Positions 14,001 to 21,880 of a DNA stretch of 55,148 nucleotides are shown piece by piece; within the stretch, counting starts at the first letter, position 1, and each line of letters begins with the position of its first letter. The notes beneath the pieces were generated by a model, which worked only from the letters and a program-made list of their open reading frames with translations, searched no databases and had not been told where the DNA came from. A program made the translations under genes and the position numbers. The stretch is from Elusimicrobiota bacterium (GTDB taxonomy: Bacteria > Elusimicrobiota > Elusimicrobia > UBA1565 > UBA9628), in NCBI GenBank assembly GCA_030696455.1, contig JAUYSH010000054.1, positions 1 to 55,148 of the forward strand, in the 5' to 3' direction.

Positions 14001-15249
14001 GCTGGGTCTCGCCGCCGGGATCTACGCGGCACTCGCCTTCGGCGTCCCGCTGCTCGCCGCGCTCGCGGGCTGGCAGCTGTGGCTCGCCGCGGCAGCCGTC
14101 TATGCCGCGGTCCCCGTCCTCGGCCTGTCCGCGGGCCTGGCCGTCTCCCAGCCTGTTCTCTGGAAGCGCCTGATCCCGAGCGTCGTCGATCACGCGAAGG
14201 GCGGCTTCGGCCGCTCGCTCGGCTACTGGACGGCGGCCGGCAAGGCCGTGGGCCTCGCTCCGCTGTACGCGATCCCCGGCGCCGTCCTCGGCGCCGCCTG
14301 GGGCGCCGCCGGAGCGGCGTTCGGCCTCGCCGCCGCGGGCGCCGTCGCCGCCTACGAGGGCGCGCGCCAGGTCGTCTACGAGATCCTGCCCTTCCTGCGC
14401 ACCGCCTTCGAAACCGTCATGAAGGTCCTGCGCCGCGTGGTGCCCTTCGGGTTCGGGCTGTTCGCCGGCCTGATCTCCGGCGTGGTCGGCTCGGCCGCCT
14501 TCGGCGCGCTGCTGCTCGGCCGCCCCTACTTCAAGCACGTCGTCGCCGAGGACTTCAACCACTCCGGCGCGCTGGGCTTCCTCGGCAACGTGCTGCTGAA
14601 AGCCGTCGCCCTCGTCCTCGGCGTCGTGTTCGGCCTGGTCGGCGTCGTCGCGGGCTCGCTCGCGGCTTTGCCCTACGCCCTGACCGCGTCCGTCTCCTTC
14701 GCGTTCCGCTTCGCCGACATCGGCGGGCCGGTGCAGAAGTTCTTCGACCATTGGACGTACGGCGCCCTGCGCGCCGAGTTGCGGCGCCTGAGCCAGCTCA
14801 CCGATCGCTTCCAGTTCCCCGCGGAAGAACCCGCGATCGCCGACGGCTGGATCCGCTTGGCCAACGTCCTTCCCGCCACCATCGCCGCGGCCTTCGCGGG
14901 CACGATCGCGGGCTGGGTCGGCTTCTTCCGCAGCCTCGGCGTCGCCTACAAGTCCGCCAAGAGCGGCGGCCCGATCCCGGAGCCGGTCGTGGACCAGGAC
15001 GCGCGGCGTCGATGGGACCGCACCTGGCGCTCGTCGAAGAAGGCCGCCCTTTCCTTCTTCGCCTGGGGCATCGCCGGGGCCGTGATCGGCCTCGGCATCA
15101 TGCTCGCGACCTCATGGACGCCGCTCGGCCTCGCCGGCTGGCTCCTCGTGGGCGCGCTGGCCGGAGCCGGCGTGCTCGGGGCGCTGGCGCTCGCCGCGGT
15201 CATCGCGGCGTTCGCTCTGTTCTTCTGGCTCGACGGCCAGCTGCGCTGA
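11050..15249 (+). CDS. Giant secreted/membrane protein built of three repeats
   Basis: The 1399-residue product starts with a signal peptide (about 1-35, ending near ALAQ). A low-complexity Ser/Pro/Ala/Val region follows to about residue 220. The rest is a mostly hydrophobic, Gly/Ala-rich part made of three homologous units of roughly 350-400 residues. Each unit has an amphipathic PF/FGF segment (FLPWMARVFRFLG, FLPALKRFFNWAL, ILPFLRTAFETVM), an FF-x-x-W motif (EAFFTRWM, ESFFRNWE, QKFFDHWT) and an RL-x-x-x-L segment. No enzyme motif is seen. Start: ATG 11050, with TAGAAT ending 5 nt upstream and no Shine-Dalgarno. GC skew of third codon positions supports coding despite long antisense frames. 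Function unknown. Confidence 0.85.
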   Translation: MANFKRSIFCRFIASFLSFVLIQTAPGMGVYQALAQVKVNMGASGTASGAPVRVQIAVPSANAILTPNAVLGLNPSLSVTNVVPNLVTPSVAVKTNQAAQMPAIPVTPLSFKPSTLPAAAKSVSVNAAVPASALTPNAVPSAASELVKTGASLSNISVEKQSPALLTTLSRLFDGTRSYKGTLSVPAAAAIADPRPSALAAPSTLAPAAPDSQIPVPSSNETPSAPSRSRVSIGLGLAALGGAAAWYTSAWAVTVLGPLLAPFVAVPALALAVGWISLGTLAGFAAFSVETWKDFPSDLKTSALSAGAMTFRFWARFGLIFDSVLRGGSTDEAMKKELSANILTYPIIAWLFVLAGYAMSPVAFIIGSAYRLVGTPFLAAFRGAREVIVGFLPWMARVFRFLGRLVVRIFPFMGGFIIGGLKTMFFGAAAGAAVLAGPIGRDAFTSDYKAVSVPGWIAFRLTQLAALAAILLTGAVGAVLGLLSSPVHVVMGALELAFDWSGLSPKGEAFFTRWMKAVKNDGGLTALLDRGFPLAETNLSLAARLTRVLNGAAISLYTALFLPFVSLATIVRASRAAYRGEDKRSPDGTERKDEKGSEPPVAPRAGVVLPAALGALGAAAGVAAALYFLVAPLVLLDLGLLAAAALLGGGAGLALSQPQAWTGAVTGTIAEGSLAAKQSFGGWRDAGARTAAALRGDAVPRASESVVALAIPTVLGAIAAVLSAVAGAAQAAASKTAAAAWAGFMAVITQFLPALKRFFNWALEVLKDIVPFAFGFLFGTILGVFKSGWFVASNLFRPVEAVFKREDAVGSKASEAQIGAGVLMGLTLVVPALAAFAGSFAVGMIAGIPVALTHGVALGVRWAGTGEKSESFFRNWERRSLPNALRAARKVADIGLSGEGAELPVWRVYVRLASFLLAAIPSTIALVVSGGAAYLRSLSDAKLGDSKAASGTSSSEASAPAPAPKPEQAPVGKPPVWLAAATGALGLAAGIYAALAFGVPLLAALAGWQLWLAAAAVYAAVPVLGLSAGLAVSQPVLWKRLIPSVVDHAKGGFGRSLGYWTAAGKAVGLAPLYAIPGAVLGAAWGAAGAAFGLAAAGAVAAYEGARQVVYEILPFLRTAFETVMKVLRRVVPFGFGLFAGLISGVVGSAAFGALLLGRPYFKHVVAEDFNHSGALGFLGNVLLKAVALVLGVVFGLVGVVAGSLAALPYALTASVSFAFRFADIGGPVQKFFDHWTYGALRAELRRLSQLTDRFQFPAEEPAIADGWIRLANVLPATIAAAFAGTIAGWVGFFRSLGVAYKSAKSGGPIPEPVVDQDARRRWDRTWRSSKKAALSFFAWGIAGAVIGLGIMLATSWTPLGLAGWLLVGALAGAGVLGALALAAVIAAFALFFWLDGQLR

Positions 15250-15253
15250 CGCC

Positions 15254-15775
15254 TCAGAAATCCGGCTGAGGGCGCGTCAGGCGCTTGTATATTCCCGCCG
15301 CCAGCAGGCCGAAGGCCAGGTGCGAGACGAGCGCGGCCGGGCCGCGCGCGGAGACGAACCACGGGAATAATCCCGAGACCGCGTAGTAGTTCACGAAGTA
15401 CAGCCCCGCGCCGAACAGCGCCCCCAAGGCGAGGGCGCGCGCCGTTGCCATCCGGTGGATCAGCGCCGCCAAAATGCGCGCGTAGATCAAGGATAAGGGG
15501 ATGTGCACGATCGCGGCCGCGAAGTAGACGAGGGCCGGAAACGGCGCGTCCGGAGACATGACGCCTTCCCCGAGCGCGACCGAGGCGAGGCGGCGCACCG
15601 CCGCGGTGCTGCCGCCCTCGCCGAAGACGAGGCTGGCGAAGGTCTGAATCAGGACGAAGGCCGCGCCGGCGGCGAGGCCCGCCCAGCCGGCGGCGCCCCA
15701 ATCCAGACCGGTATCGACGGAGCGCGGGGGCGGAAGCCGGACGTGCGGCCTCTGAATCGTTTTAACGTGAGGCAT
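15254..15775 (-). CDS. Multi-pass membrane protein of unknown function
   Basis: The 173 residues contain about four transmembrane helices (near 30-50, 83-105, 112-132 and 145-163) after a cytoplasmic N-terminus with a PRSVDTG segment. No catalytic motif is visible. GGGAGGT lies ~7 nt before ATG 15775, giving a clear Shine-Dalgarno start, unlike its neighbours. It is convergent with the giant gene (4 bp apart) and divergent from the histidine kinase. Confidence 0.75.
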   Translation of the reverse strand: MPHVKTIQRPHVRLPPPRSVDTGLDWGAAGWAGLAAGAAFVLIQTFASLVFGEGGSTAAVRRLASVALGEGVMSPDAPFPALVYFAAAIVHIPLSLIYARILAALIHRMATARALALGALFGAGLYFVNYYAVSGLFPWFVSARGPAALVSHLAFGLLAAGIYKRLTRPQPDF

Positions 15776-15932
15776 AACCTACCTCCCTGTGCCTGCAAGT
15801 TCAGTGTAGCCCCCGCCGCCGCGTGGCCGCCATCAAATACGCCTCAAGAATCGATCTGAACCAAGGCCTTCCACAATTCTTCACCTGCGGAGCATTCCGG
15901 AACAGACGCCTTCCCGATATAATTATTGTCAT

Positions 15933-17375
15933 ATGCAATTGGCTCATGGCCGTGAAAGCCTCACTCGCATCGCCCACGAATCATTGTGCCGACTCGGGCT
16001 TCTTCCGCTCGGGGAGCGTTCTCGTCTGCGCCGGTACGCGGGGGCGGCCGCCGCGTTGCTTCTCGCGGAGGCGCTTGCCCAGCTTTTCCATCCCGCGATC
16101 CAAGGAGAGGTCTATTTCTTGTTTTATTTGCCGGCCGTCATTGCCGCGACATGGTACGGCGGCTTCGGTCCCGGAATGTTCTCCACCGCCGCCGGCGCGG
16201 GAATGGTCGCGCACCGCGGGATTTTTTTCACCGCGAGCGAGATCGAAAGCCTGGTGATATTCGTCTTGAGCGGAATTCTGATCAGCGTGCTCTACACGGC
16301 GCTGCGGACGGCGCTGGGCTGGACGAACGAGATCCTCGAGACGACCCATGACGCGTTCTTCATGCTCGACCGCAAGGGCCGCTTCCGCTACGTCAACCGC
16401 GAGGCCGAGAAGCTCTGGCTCCGGCGCCGCGAGGACCTCCTCGGCCGCCGGTATAAAGAGGCCTTTCCCGAGGCCATCGGCTCGGAAGCCTACCTCGCCG
16501 TCGAGCGGTCGCTCACGGGGCAGATTCCCGCGCGCCTCGAGACGATAGGCCCTATCAGCAAGACCTGGATCGAGATCCGCATCCGCCCTTTCGAAGGCGG
16601 AGTCAGCGTGTACTTCCACGACATCTCCGCGCACAAGATGCTGGAAAGAGCGCTCACGGGCCGCGTCGCGCGCAGCACGGCGAGATTCAAGGAGGTCAAC
16701 GACGAGCTCGATGCCTTCACGTACTCCGCGTCGCACGACCTGCGCGGCCCGGTCCGCAAGATCATGAACTACTGCGACTTGATCATCGGAAGCCCCTCGC
16801 CGGAGTTGCCCGAGGAGCAGCGCGCCTGGTTCCTGCGCATCCGCGCGTCCGCCGTGCAAATAGACCGCATCATCGACGAGATGCAGAACCTAGCCGAGGC
16901 CACGCAGAGCGAACTCACGATCGAGACCGTGGACCTGTCCGGACTCGCGCGCGAAGTGTTCGAGGCTGTCCGGAGGACGGACCCGGATCGGCGGTTCGCA
17001 TTCACCGTGGCTCCAGGGCTCACGGCGCGGGCGGATGCGCGCCTCTTCCGGCTCGCCCTCTGCAACGTCATCGACAACGCCTGGAAGTTCACCTCGCTGA
17101 AAGAGGAATCACGCATCGAATTGGGCGCGACGTCCGCTGACGGCGAGCCGGTTTTTTTCGTCAAGGACAACGGCGTGGGCTTCGACATGGCGCACGCGGC
17201 CAAGATGTTCATCGCGTTCGAGCAGCTCAATCAGCGCGACGCTTTTCCCGGCATGGGTGTGGGCCTCGCGATCGCCCAGCGCGTGATCCACCGCCACGGC
17301 GGCAAGATCTGGGCCGAGAGCCGCCCCGGCGAGGGCTCCACGTTCTATTTCACCTTGCCGATGGGGGCCGAGTGA
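15933..17375 (+). CDS. Membrane sensor histidine kinase (DUF4118-PAS-HisKA-HATPase)
   Basis: The 480 residues begin with hydrophobic helices (about 35-115) resembling the KdpD-type DUF4118 membrane unit. A PAS-like domain follows (about 130-225; ETTHDAFFMLDRKGRFRYVN), then a HisKA helix with the phospho-accepting His in SASHDLRGP (about 265). The ATPase domain has N-box VIDNAWKF, G1 DNGVGFD and G2 GVGLAIAQ. It autophosphorylates and passes phosphate to a receiver, most likely the one encoded next. TATAAT ends 9 nt before ATG 15933. Its stop overlaps the receiver start, so they are coupled. The signal is unknown. Confidence 0.9.
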   Translation: MQLAHGRESLTRIAHESLCRLGLLPLGERSRLRRYAGAAAALLLAEALAQLFHPAIQGEVYFLFYLPAVIAATWYGGFGPGMFSTAAGAGMVAHRGIFFTASEIESLVIFVLSGILISVLYTALRTALGWTNEILETTHDAFFMLDRKGRFRYVNREAEKLWLRRREDLLGRRYKEAFPEAIGSEAYLAVERSLTGQIPARLETIGPISKTWIEIRIRPFEGGVSVYFHDISAHKMLERALTGRVARSTARFKEVNDELDAFTYSASHDLRGPVRKIMNYCDLIIGSPSPELPEEQRAWFLRIRASAVQIDRIIDEMQNLAEATQSELTIETVDLSGLAREVFEAVRRTDPDRRFAFTVAPGLTARADARLFRLALCNVIDNAWKFTSLKEESRIELGATSADGEPVFFVKDNGVGFDMAHAAKMFIAFEQLNQRDAFPGMGVGLAIAQRVIHRHGGKIWAESRPGEGSTFYFTLPMGAE

Positions 17376-17782
17376 GCGGGCCCATCCTCTATGTCGAAGA
17401 CGACGACGACGACTGCACGCTCATGCTCGTGTGTTTTAAAGACCTCGGCCTCGGCGCGAGGATCGAATCGGCCCGCAACGGCATCGAAGCGCTCGACTAC
17501 CTCGAAAAGGCGTCGCGCGGCGAAACGGCCCTGCCCGCCTTGATCATCGCCGACATCAAGATGCCGAAGATGGGCGGCCTCGAGCTTCTCGAGCGCGTGC
17601 GGGCGAACGCCTTGCTCGACGGCATCCCGTTCATGATCCTGACCGCGTCGGGAGACAAGCGCGATCGCGCCGAAGCCGCCCGCCTGGGCGTCGACTCCTA
17701 CCGCAGGAAACCGACGAGCAAGACCGCGTACCTGGAGCTGGGGGCCGAGATCCTGAGGCTCCTCGAGAAAGCCCCGGCCTAA
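17372..17782 (+). CDS. Single-domain response regulator (Rcp1-like)
   Basis: The 136 residues form one CheY-like receiver: acidic EDDDDD near residue 10, the phospho-accepting Asp in IIADIKMPKMGG near residue 63, a Thr in ILTASGD, and the conserved Lys in YRRKPTS. There is no output domain, as in Rcp1/phytochrome-partner regulators that signal by protein contact. The GTG start at 17372 overlaps the kinase stop. A hairpin (CTCGGT/ACCGAG, near 17850) lies downstream before the convergent gene. Confidence 0.9.
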   Translation: MSGPILYVEDDDDDCTLMLVCFKDLGLGARIESARNGIEALDYLEKASRGETALPALIIADIKMPKMGGLELLERVRANALLDGIPFMILTASGDKRDRAEAARLGVDSYRRKPTSKTAYLELGAEILRLLEKAPA

Positions 17783-17874
17783 CGGCGGCGGACGGCGTGT
17801 CGAGCCGCGCCGGGCATGTTTATCTCAAGATTATCCCGGCGCCCCCGGAAACTCGGTCCAGGACCGAGCGCGGC

Positions 17875-20800
17875 TTACTTCAGGTAGCTTTCGAGGCCGC
17901 GGAGGCGGAAGTCGGCGTCGCGCTGGGCCTTCGGCGCGGACAGGGAGATCTTCATGTCGCCGTTCTTCTCGCGCCAGATCGCGGTGCCGCCGAGCGCGCT
18001 CTGCTCGCCGTACTCGAAGGTCAAGGTGAACGGCGCGGTCTTGCCCGTCGCGCGGCGCTTGGCGGCGCAGCGCGCGACGAGGTCGAAGAAGGCGCCGTCG
18101 CCGTAGGCCGACAGCAGCGGCGCCCAGTGCTCGTCGGCGACGGCGATGCTCAGGCCCTCGGGCCAGGACGGGTCGAGGGTCATCTCGGAGAGGCGCTCGC
18201 GCCCCATCGAGGTCAGGCGGGCCGCCAGCGCGCGCTCGCCGGCGGCGAAGCCGGCCAGCGCCTCGCGCTTGGCGGAAACGACCCCGCGCGAGAGCTTCTC
18301 GCGCTTGCGCGCGTCGAGCTGGTTGAAGGAGCGGGCGATCATCTCGACGCCGAGGTCCCCCGCCTTGCGTCCCCGGTCCACGGTCAGGCGGTCGAGCTCC
18401 TCGGCGGCGAGCATGAGCTGGATCATCGCGAGGTTGAGCTCGCGGCGCAGGAGGTCCGCGGCCCAGGAGGTCATCTCGGCCACCGCGCGCGCCGCGGCGC
18501 CCGCGAACTCCCCTTCGAGCACCCTTGAGATCTCCGCGCCGAGGCGAGTGCGGATGAAGGCGCGCATCTGCTCGGCGGTGCCCCCGGCTGGCGGCAGGAG
18601 CCCCTCGAGGTTCGGGCCGAAGCGCGCGCGCAGGGCGTCGGCCGCGGCCGGCGGCAGGGAGCCGAACACGGCGGCCGCGATCTGGCCCTGGTCGTAGGAG
18701 CCCGAGGCGACGAGGCGGTCGATCGCGGGCGCCAGCCTCTGGTCGAGCTCCGCCATCAGCCGCTCCCGGCCCAGCTCGATGAGGCGCCCCGCCACCATCT
18801 CGGAGGTGACGGCTCCGGGCGGGAAGCCGAGCTCGTCGCCCGCCCGCCGCAGCAGCCAGGGCTCGACCTCCCCCGCCTTGATGGGCGCCATCGGCGAGAG
18901 GCGGCTGTTGAGGGCGCCGGCCGCGGCGATGATGACCGGGGCATGGGTCTGGAACGTGATCGACTTGTCGAGGACGGGGATCTGGATCACCTGGGACTTG
19001 GACAGCGCCTCGAGCAAGGCGCGGCGGCCCGCGGAGACGGCGATCGCGTTCCAGGACTCCTGGTCGCCGATCAGGCGCAGGAGCTCGACGGCGCGTCCCG
19101 CGTCGGCGCGCAGCGACTCGAGAAGCTCGGCGCGCGAGGCGCCGTCGCGCACGCGCGCGAGCACGGCGTCCATGCCGGGGCCCAGCGTGTCCGTGATCGC
19201 CTGCCGCAGGCGGGCGTCGACGGGCGAGCCCGGGGGCACGACGCGCAGCAGGGCGTCGCCGAGCAGCCGGCGCTGGGCGTCGGTGAGCGGCAAGGTCCCC
19301 ATCCGCTCGATGAGCGCCCCCGCGGCCTCCGGGCTCAGGCGCGAGAGCGACAGCGACAGCGCGTTGAGGCCGGCGTCGATGCGCGCCGGGGCGGCGTCCA
19401 CGTCGATGAGGCGGGCGAGGTCGGTCGCGCGCTCGGCCGCCTCCACGCCGTCGGCGATCGCCTGGGTGACGACGCGGGTCGCCTCCGGCAGGAAGGGACG
19501 CAGGGGCGCCGCCTTCACGTCGTATTCGCCGCCGAAGAGGTGGTCGACGGTCAGGCGCGAGTCGCCGCGCCCGCGCTTGCCGTCGAGGCTGATCGTGACG
19601 CCGAGGAGCACCGCGTTCGAATCGAGCTCGGCGTTGCCGTATTGGATGCGGTCGCGCTCGACGGCGAGGTAGGCCAAGGTCCGGTCGCTCAATTGCGCGT
19701 CCACCTGGAGGCGCGCCTTCTCCCGGTCGAACTCGATCGCGTCGCCGCGCTCGCGGCTGTACTGGGCGCGCACGGCCACGGGCACGCGCCGGAAGCTCGT
19801 CATCAGCGCCGCCTCGCCCTGCGTCGTCGTCGTGTCCTTGTTGTAGCGCTGGCCGACGGAGACGCTGAAGCGCGCGTCGTCCATGCCGGGCACCCGCCCC
19901 CACAGCCCGGTCGTCCAATGCGGCGCGTTCTCGAGGTGCAGGCCGGCCTCGGGCCTCCCCGAGCTGAGGAGCTCCTGGTAGACGCGGTTGCCGATCGGCG
20001 AGAGGTTCTGCATGGCGCCCCCGAACACCCCGAGGAACAGCTCGTCGCCGGGCAGGCGGATGCGAAAGCCGATGGACTCGTCGAAGGTCTGGTTGGGGGC
20101 GAGGTGCATCATCTTCGTCAGGCTCGTCACGCTCCAGGCGATGTCGACGGGCCCGCCGAGATGGTAGGCGCGCCCCAGCTGTGCGAGCACGCTCGAGATC
20201 ACGAGGCCCTGGGCGCGGTAGGCGTCGTCGTAGGACAGGCTCGAGCGGATCGCGTCGAGCTCGCGCTGCGGCGCGCCGAGGGAGCCCGCGAGATCGACCA
20301 TGCGGCCGACGCGCGGGTCGGGCCCGTCGTGGAAGAACCGGGCCTTCATGTCCACGTACGCGATCTGGGCGCGCACGCGGTAGTCCACCCAGGAGTCGGG
20401 CTTGCTCTCCCAGCCCTTGGACAGGTTGACGTACGGGCTCGGCGCGATGAGGTTCGTGCGTCCGTCCACGCCCAGCTGGCCGACCTCGAGGCTCGTTTTC
20501 GTGCGCGGGTTCGTCACCGTCACCGAGCGCACCGTCTCGTTGCGCACCCGGGCGTCGAAGATGAGCTGGTCGCCGGCCTTCGCCTGCGAGGGGTCGAGCG
20601 CGGCGGTCCCGTCGAAAACCCCGTCGAGGACCGCGCGCGCGCGCGTGAAGTCCTCGGCCGTCATGGGCTTGCCGTCGGCGCGCTGGATGTCGACGCCGAC
20701 CGGCACGGCCAGGCCGCGGGCGCGCAGGCCCGCCTCGTAGGCGTCGACGTGGCGGGTGCCGTCCGGCGTCAGGAAGCCCTTGGCGTCGACGAAGGTCTTC

Positions 20801-21060
20801 CAGTCGTTCGGGCGGATGCGGGCGATGAGCTCGAGGCGGCGCAGGCGCGCCTTTTCCCCCTCGTGGAGGTCGTCGCGCAGCTGCGCCTTGCGCTCCGGCG
20901 TCAGCGCCATGTACTTGTCGAGCGGGATGCTCCAGCGCGCCAGCAGGTCGGCCGTCACCGGAGCCGCGACCGCGAGCGGCGGCGGGAGCGGGACAGGGAC
21001 CCCCTCGGGCACGGCGGCCGAGGCGGCGAGGGCCAGGGATAAGAAAGCGGCGAGCATCAC
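17875..21060 (-). CDS. Large secreted protein, probable outer-membrane or surface protein
   Basis: About 1061 residues with a signal peptide (LAAFLSLALAASAA). Residues ~150-500 have repeated alternating strands typical of beta-barrel or beta-sheet surface proteins (for example FSVSVGQRYNKDTTTTQG and TLAYLAVERDRIQYGN). The C-terminal half is mostly helical, with RL-rich segments. No known enzyme motif is recognised. TACAAT ends 6 nt before GTG 21060 and 9 nt before ATG 21057; GTG fits the leaderless spacing best, and an ATG at 21138 is unlikely. It is convergent with the response regulator. Confidence 0.75.
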   Translation of the reverse strand: MMLAAFLSLALAASAAVPEGVPVPLPPPLAVAAPVTADLLARWSIPLDKYMALTPERKAQLRDDLHEGEKARLRRLELIARIRPNDWKTFVDAKGFLTPDGTRHVDAYEAGLRARGLAVPVGVDIQRADGKPMTAEDFTRARAVLDGVFDGTAALDPSQAKAGDQLIFDARVRNETVRSVTVTNPRTKTSLEVGQLGVDGRTNLIAPSPYVNLSKGWESKPDSWVDYRVRAQIAYVDMKARFFHDGPDPRVGRMVDLAGSLGAPQRELDAIRSSLSYDDAYRAQGLVISSVLAQLGRAYHLGGPVDIAWSVTSLTKMMHLAPNQTFDESIGFRIRLPGDELFLGVFGGAMQNLSPIGNRVYQELLSSGRPEAGLHLENAPHWTTGLWGRVPGMDDARFSVSVGQRYNKDTTTTQGEAALMTSFRRVPVAVRAQYSRERGDAIEFDREKARLQVDAQLSDRTLAYLAVERDRIQYGNAELDSNAVLLGVTISLDGKRGRGDSRLTVDHLFGGEYDVKAAPLRPFLPEATRVVTQAIADGVEAAERATDLARLIDVDAAPARIDAGLNALSLSLSRLSPEAAGALIERMGTLPLTDAQRRLLGDALLRVVPPGSPVDARLRQAITDTLGPGMDAVLARVRDGASRAELLESLRADAGRAVELLRLIGDQESWNAIAVSAGRRALLEALSKSQVIQIPVLDKSITFQTHAPVIIAAAGALNSRLSPMAPIKAGEVEPWLLRRAGDELGFPPGAVTSEMVAGRLIELGRERLMAELDQRLAPAIDRLVASGSYDQGQIAAAVFGSLPPAAADALRARFGPNLEGLLPPAGGTAEQMRAFIRTRLGAEISRVLEGEFAGAAARAVAEMTSWAADLLRRELNLAMIQLMLAAEELDRLTVDRGRKAGDLGVEMIARSFNQLDARKREKLSRGVVSAKREALAGFAAGERALAARLTSMGRERLSEMTLDPSWPEGLSIAVADEHWAPLLSAYGDGAFFDLVARCAAKRRATGKTAPFTLTFEYGEQSALGGTAIWREKNGDMKISLSAPKAQRDADFRLRGLESYLK

Positions 21061-21147
21061 GCCATTATTGTAACAACGCCCCTTGAAATCTCTCTGGGCC
21101 TCTCGGCCCCGATCCGCGAGGCCAAAGGTCGGGGACATCCGGGCGTC

Positions 21148-21177
21148 TTGACGAGAGCGTCCTCGTCGGGCTATACT
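21148..21177 (+). promoter_or_regulatory. Promoter of the A-type Fe-S carrier genes
   Basis: TTGACG (21148-21153), 18 nt, then TATACT (21172-21177). Transcription would start near 21184, directly at the IscR-type palindrome. Confidence 0.75.
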
Positions 21178-21179
21178 CT

Positions 21180-21204
21180 ATATACGACCAATTTAGTCGG
21201 GATT
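21180..21204 (+). promoter_or_regulatory. IscR/Rrf2-type operator
   Basis: ATA...CGACCAATTTAGTCGGGATT contains GACCAATTTAGTC (21186-21198). This is one base off the GACTRWWWYAGTC core of E. coli type 1 IscR sites, with flanking bases in the right places. It covers the predicted transcription start, consistent with repression by an Fe-S-sensing Rrf2-family factor. The regulator gene itself is not in the window. Confidence 0.65.
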
Positions 21205-21222
21205 AAGACCGGGAGAAAAATC

Positions 21223-21546
21223 ATGCTCACCATCACGCCGAAGGCCGCCGAGAAGATCACCGATTTCCTCAAGACCGAGGAAACCGCGCAGGGCAAGGCG
21301 CTGCGCCTCAGCGTCGCCGAGTCCGGCTGCGCCGGCTACGAGTACCGCATCGGCTTCGACGAGAAGAAGCCCGCCGACAAGATCCTCCCCCAGGCCGGCT
21401 TCGACGTCATCGTCGACGAGGCGAGCCTGAAGTTCATCGCCGACGCGACGATCGACTACGCCGAGGACGAGACGAGCTCGGGCTTCCGCATCAAGAACCC
21501 GCTCGAGAAGAGCTCCTGCGGCTGCGGCAAGTCCAAGCAGTTCTAG
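21223..21546 (+). CDS. A-type iron-sulfur carrier (IscA/ErpA family)
   Basis: The 107 residues are typical of A-type carriers: a conserved Cys in SGCAGYEYRIGF near residue 35 and the C-terminal pair in SCGCGK. These three Cys bind iron or a [2Fe-2S]/[4Fe-4S] cluster for transfer to client proteins. Start ATG 21223 follows GGGAG with good spacing; the longer frame from 21148 runs through the promoter and is rejected. It is first in a two-gene operon with another A-type carrier, behind an IscR-type operator. Confidence 0.9.
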   Translation: MLTITPKAAEKITDFLKTEETAQGKALRLSVAESGCAGYEYRIGFDEKKPADKILPQAGFDVIVDEASLKFIADATIDYAEDETSSGFRIKNPLEKSSCGCGKSKQF

Positions 21547-21555
21547 GTTTTAGAA

Positions 21556-21876
21556 ATGATCACCTTGACCGAGCGCGCCGCCAAGAAGATCGTGGCCCTG
21601 GCCTCCAAGAAAGGCCTGGCCCCGGTCCTGCGCGTGAAGGTCGGCTCCGGCGGCTGCTCGGGCATGAGCTACGAGTTCGTCGTCGCCGACGAGATCGCCG
21701 CGACCGACCTGGTGCACGAGGCGTTCGGCGCGAAGACCGTCGTGGACCCCAAGGCGGACTTCTTCATCGGCGGCTCCCAGGTGGACTACGAGGAAAGCCT
21801 CATGAAGTCCGGCTTCGTCGTCACCAACCCGCAGGCCACCTCGACCTGCTCCTGCGGCAAGTCCTTCTCGACCTGA
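21556..21876 (+). CDS. Second A-type iron-sulfur carrier
   Basis: This 106-residue paralogue of the preceding gene, 9 bp downstream, has Cys in SGGCSGMSYEF and the C-terminal CSCGKSF. It lies closer to the ErpA/IscA consensus than its partner. Having two tandem carriers suggests specialisation (for example different clients) or a heterodimer. It ends 4 bp before the convergent transglycosylase gene. Confidence 0.9.
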   Translation: MITLTERAAKKIVALASKKGLAPVLRVKVGSGGCSGMSYEFVVADEIAATDLVHEAFGAKTVVDPKADFFIGGSQVDYEESLMKSGFVVTNPQATSTCSCGKSFST

Positions 21877-21880
21877 GCGC

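Noticed and set aside
11734-14751. 1005-codon frame antisense to the giant membrane protein
   Set aside because: Composition is an artefact of high GC; it reads as Glu/Gly/Arg-rich shadow sequence with no domain, while the + strand has signal peptide and homologous repeats.
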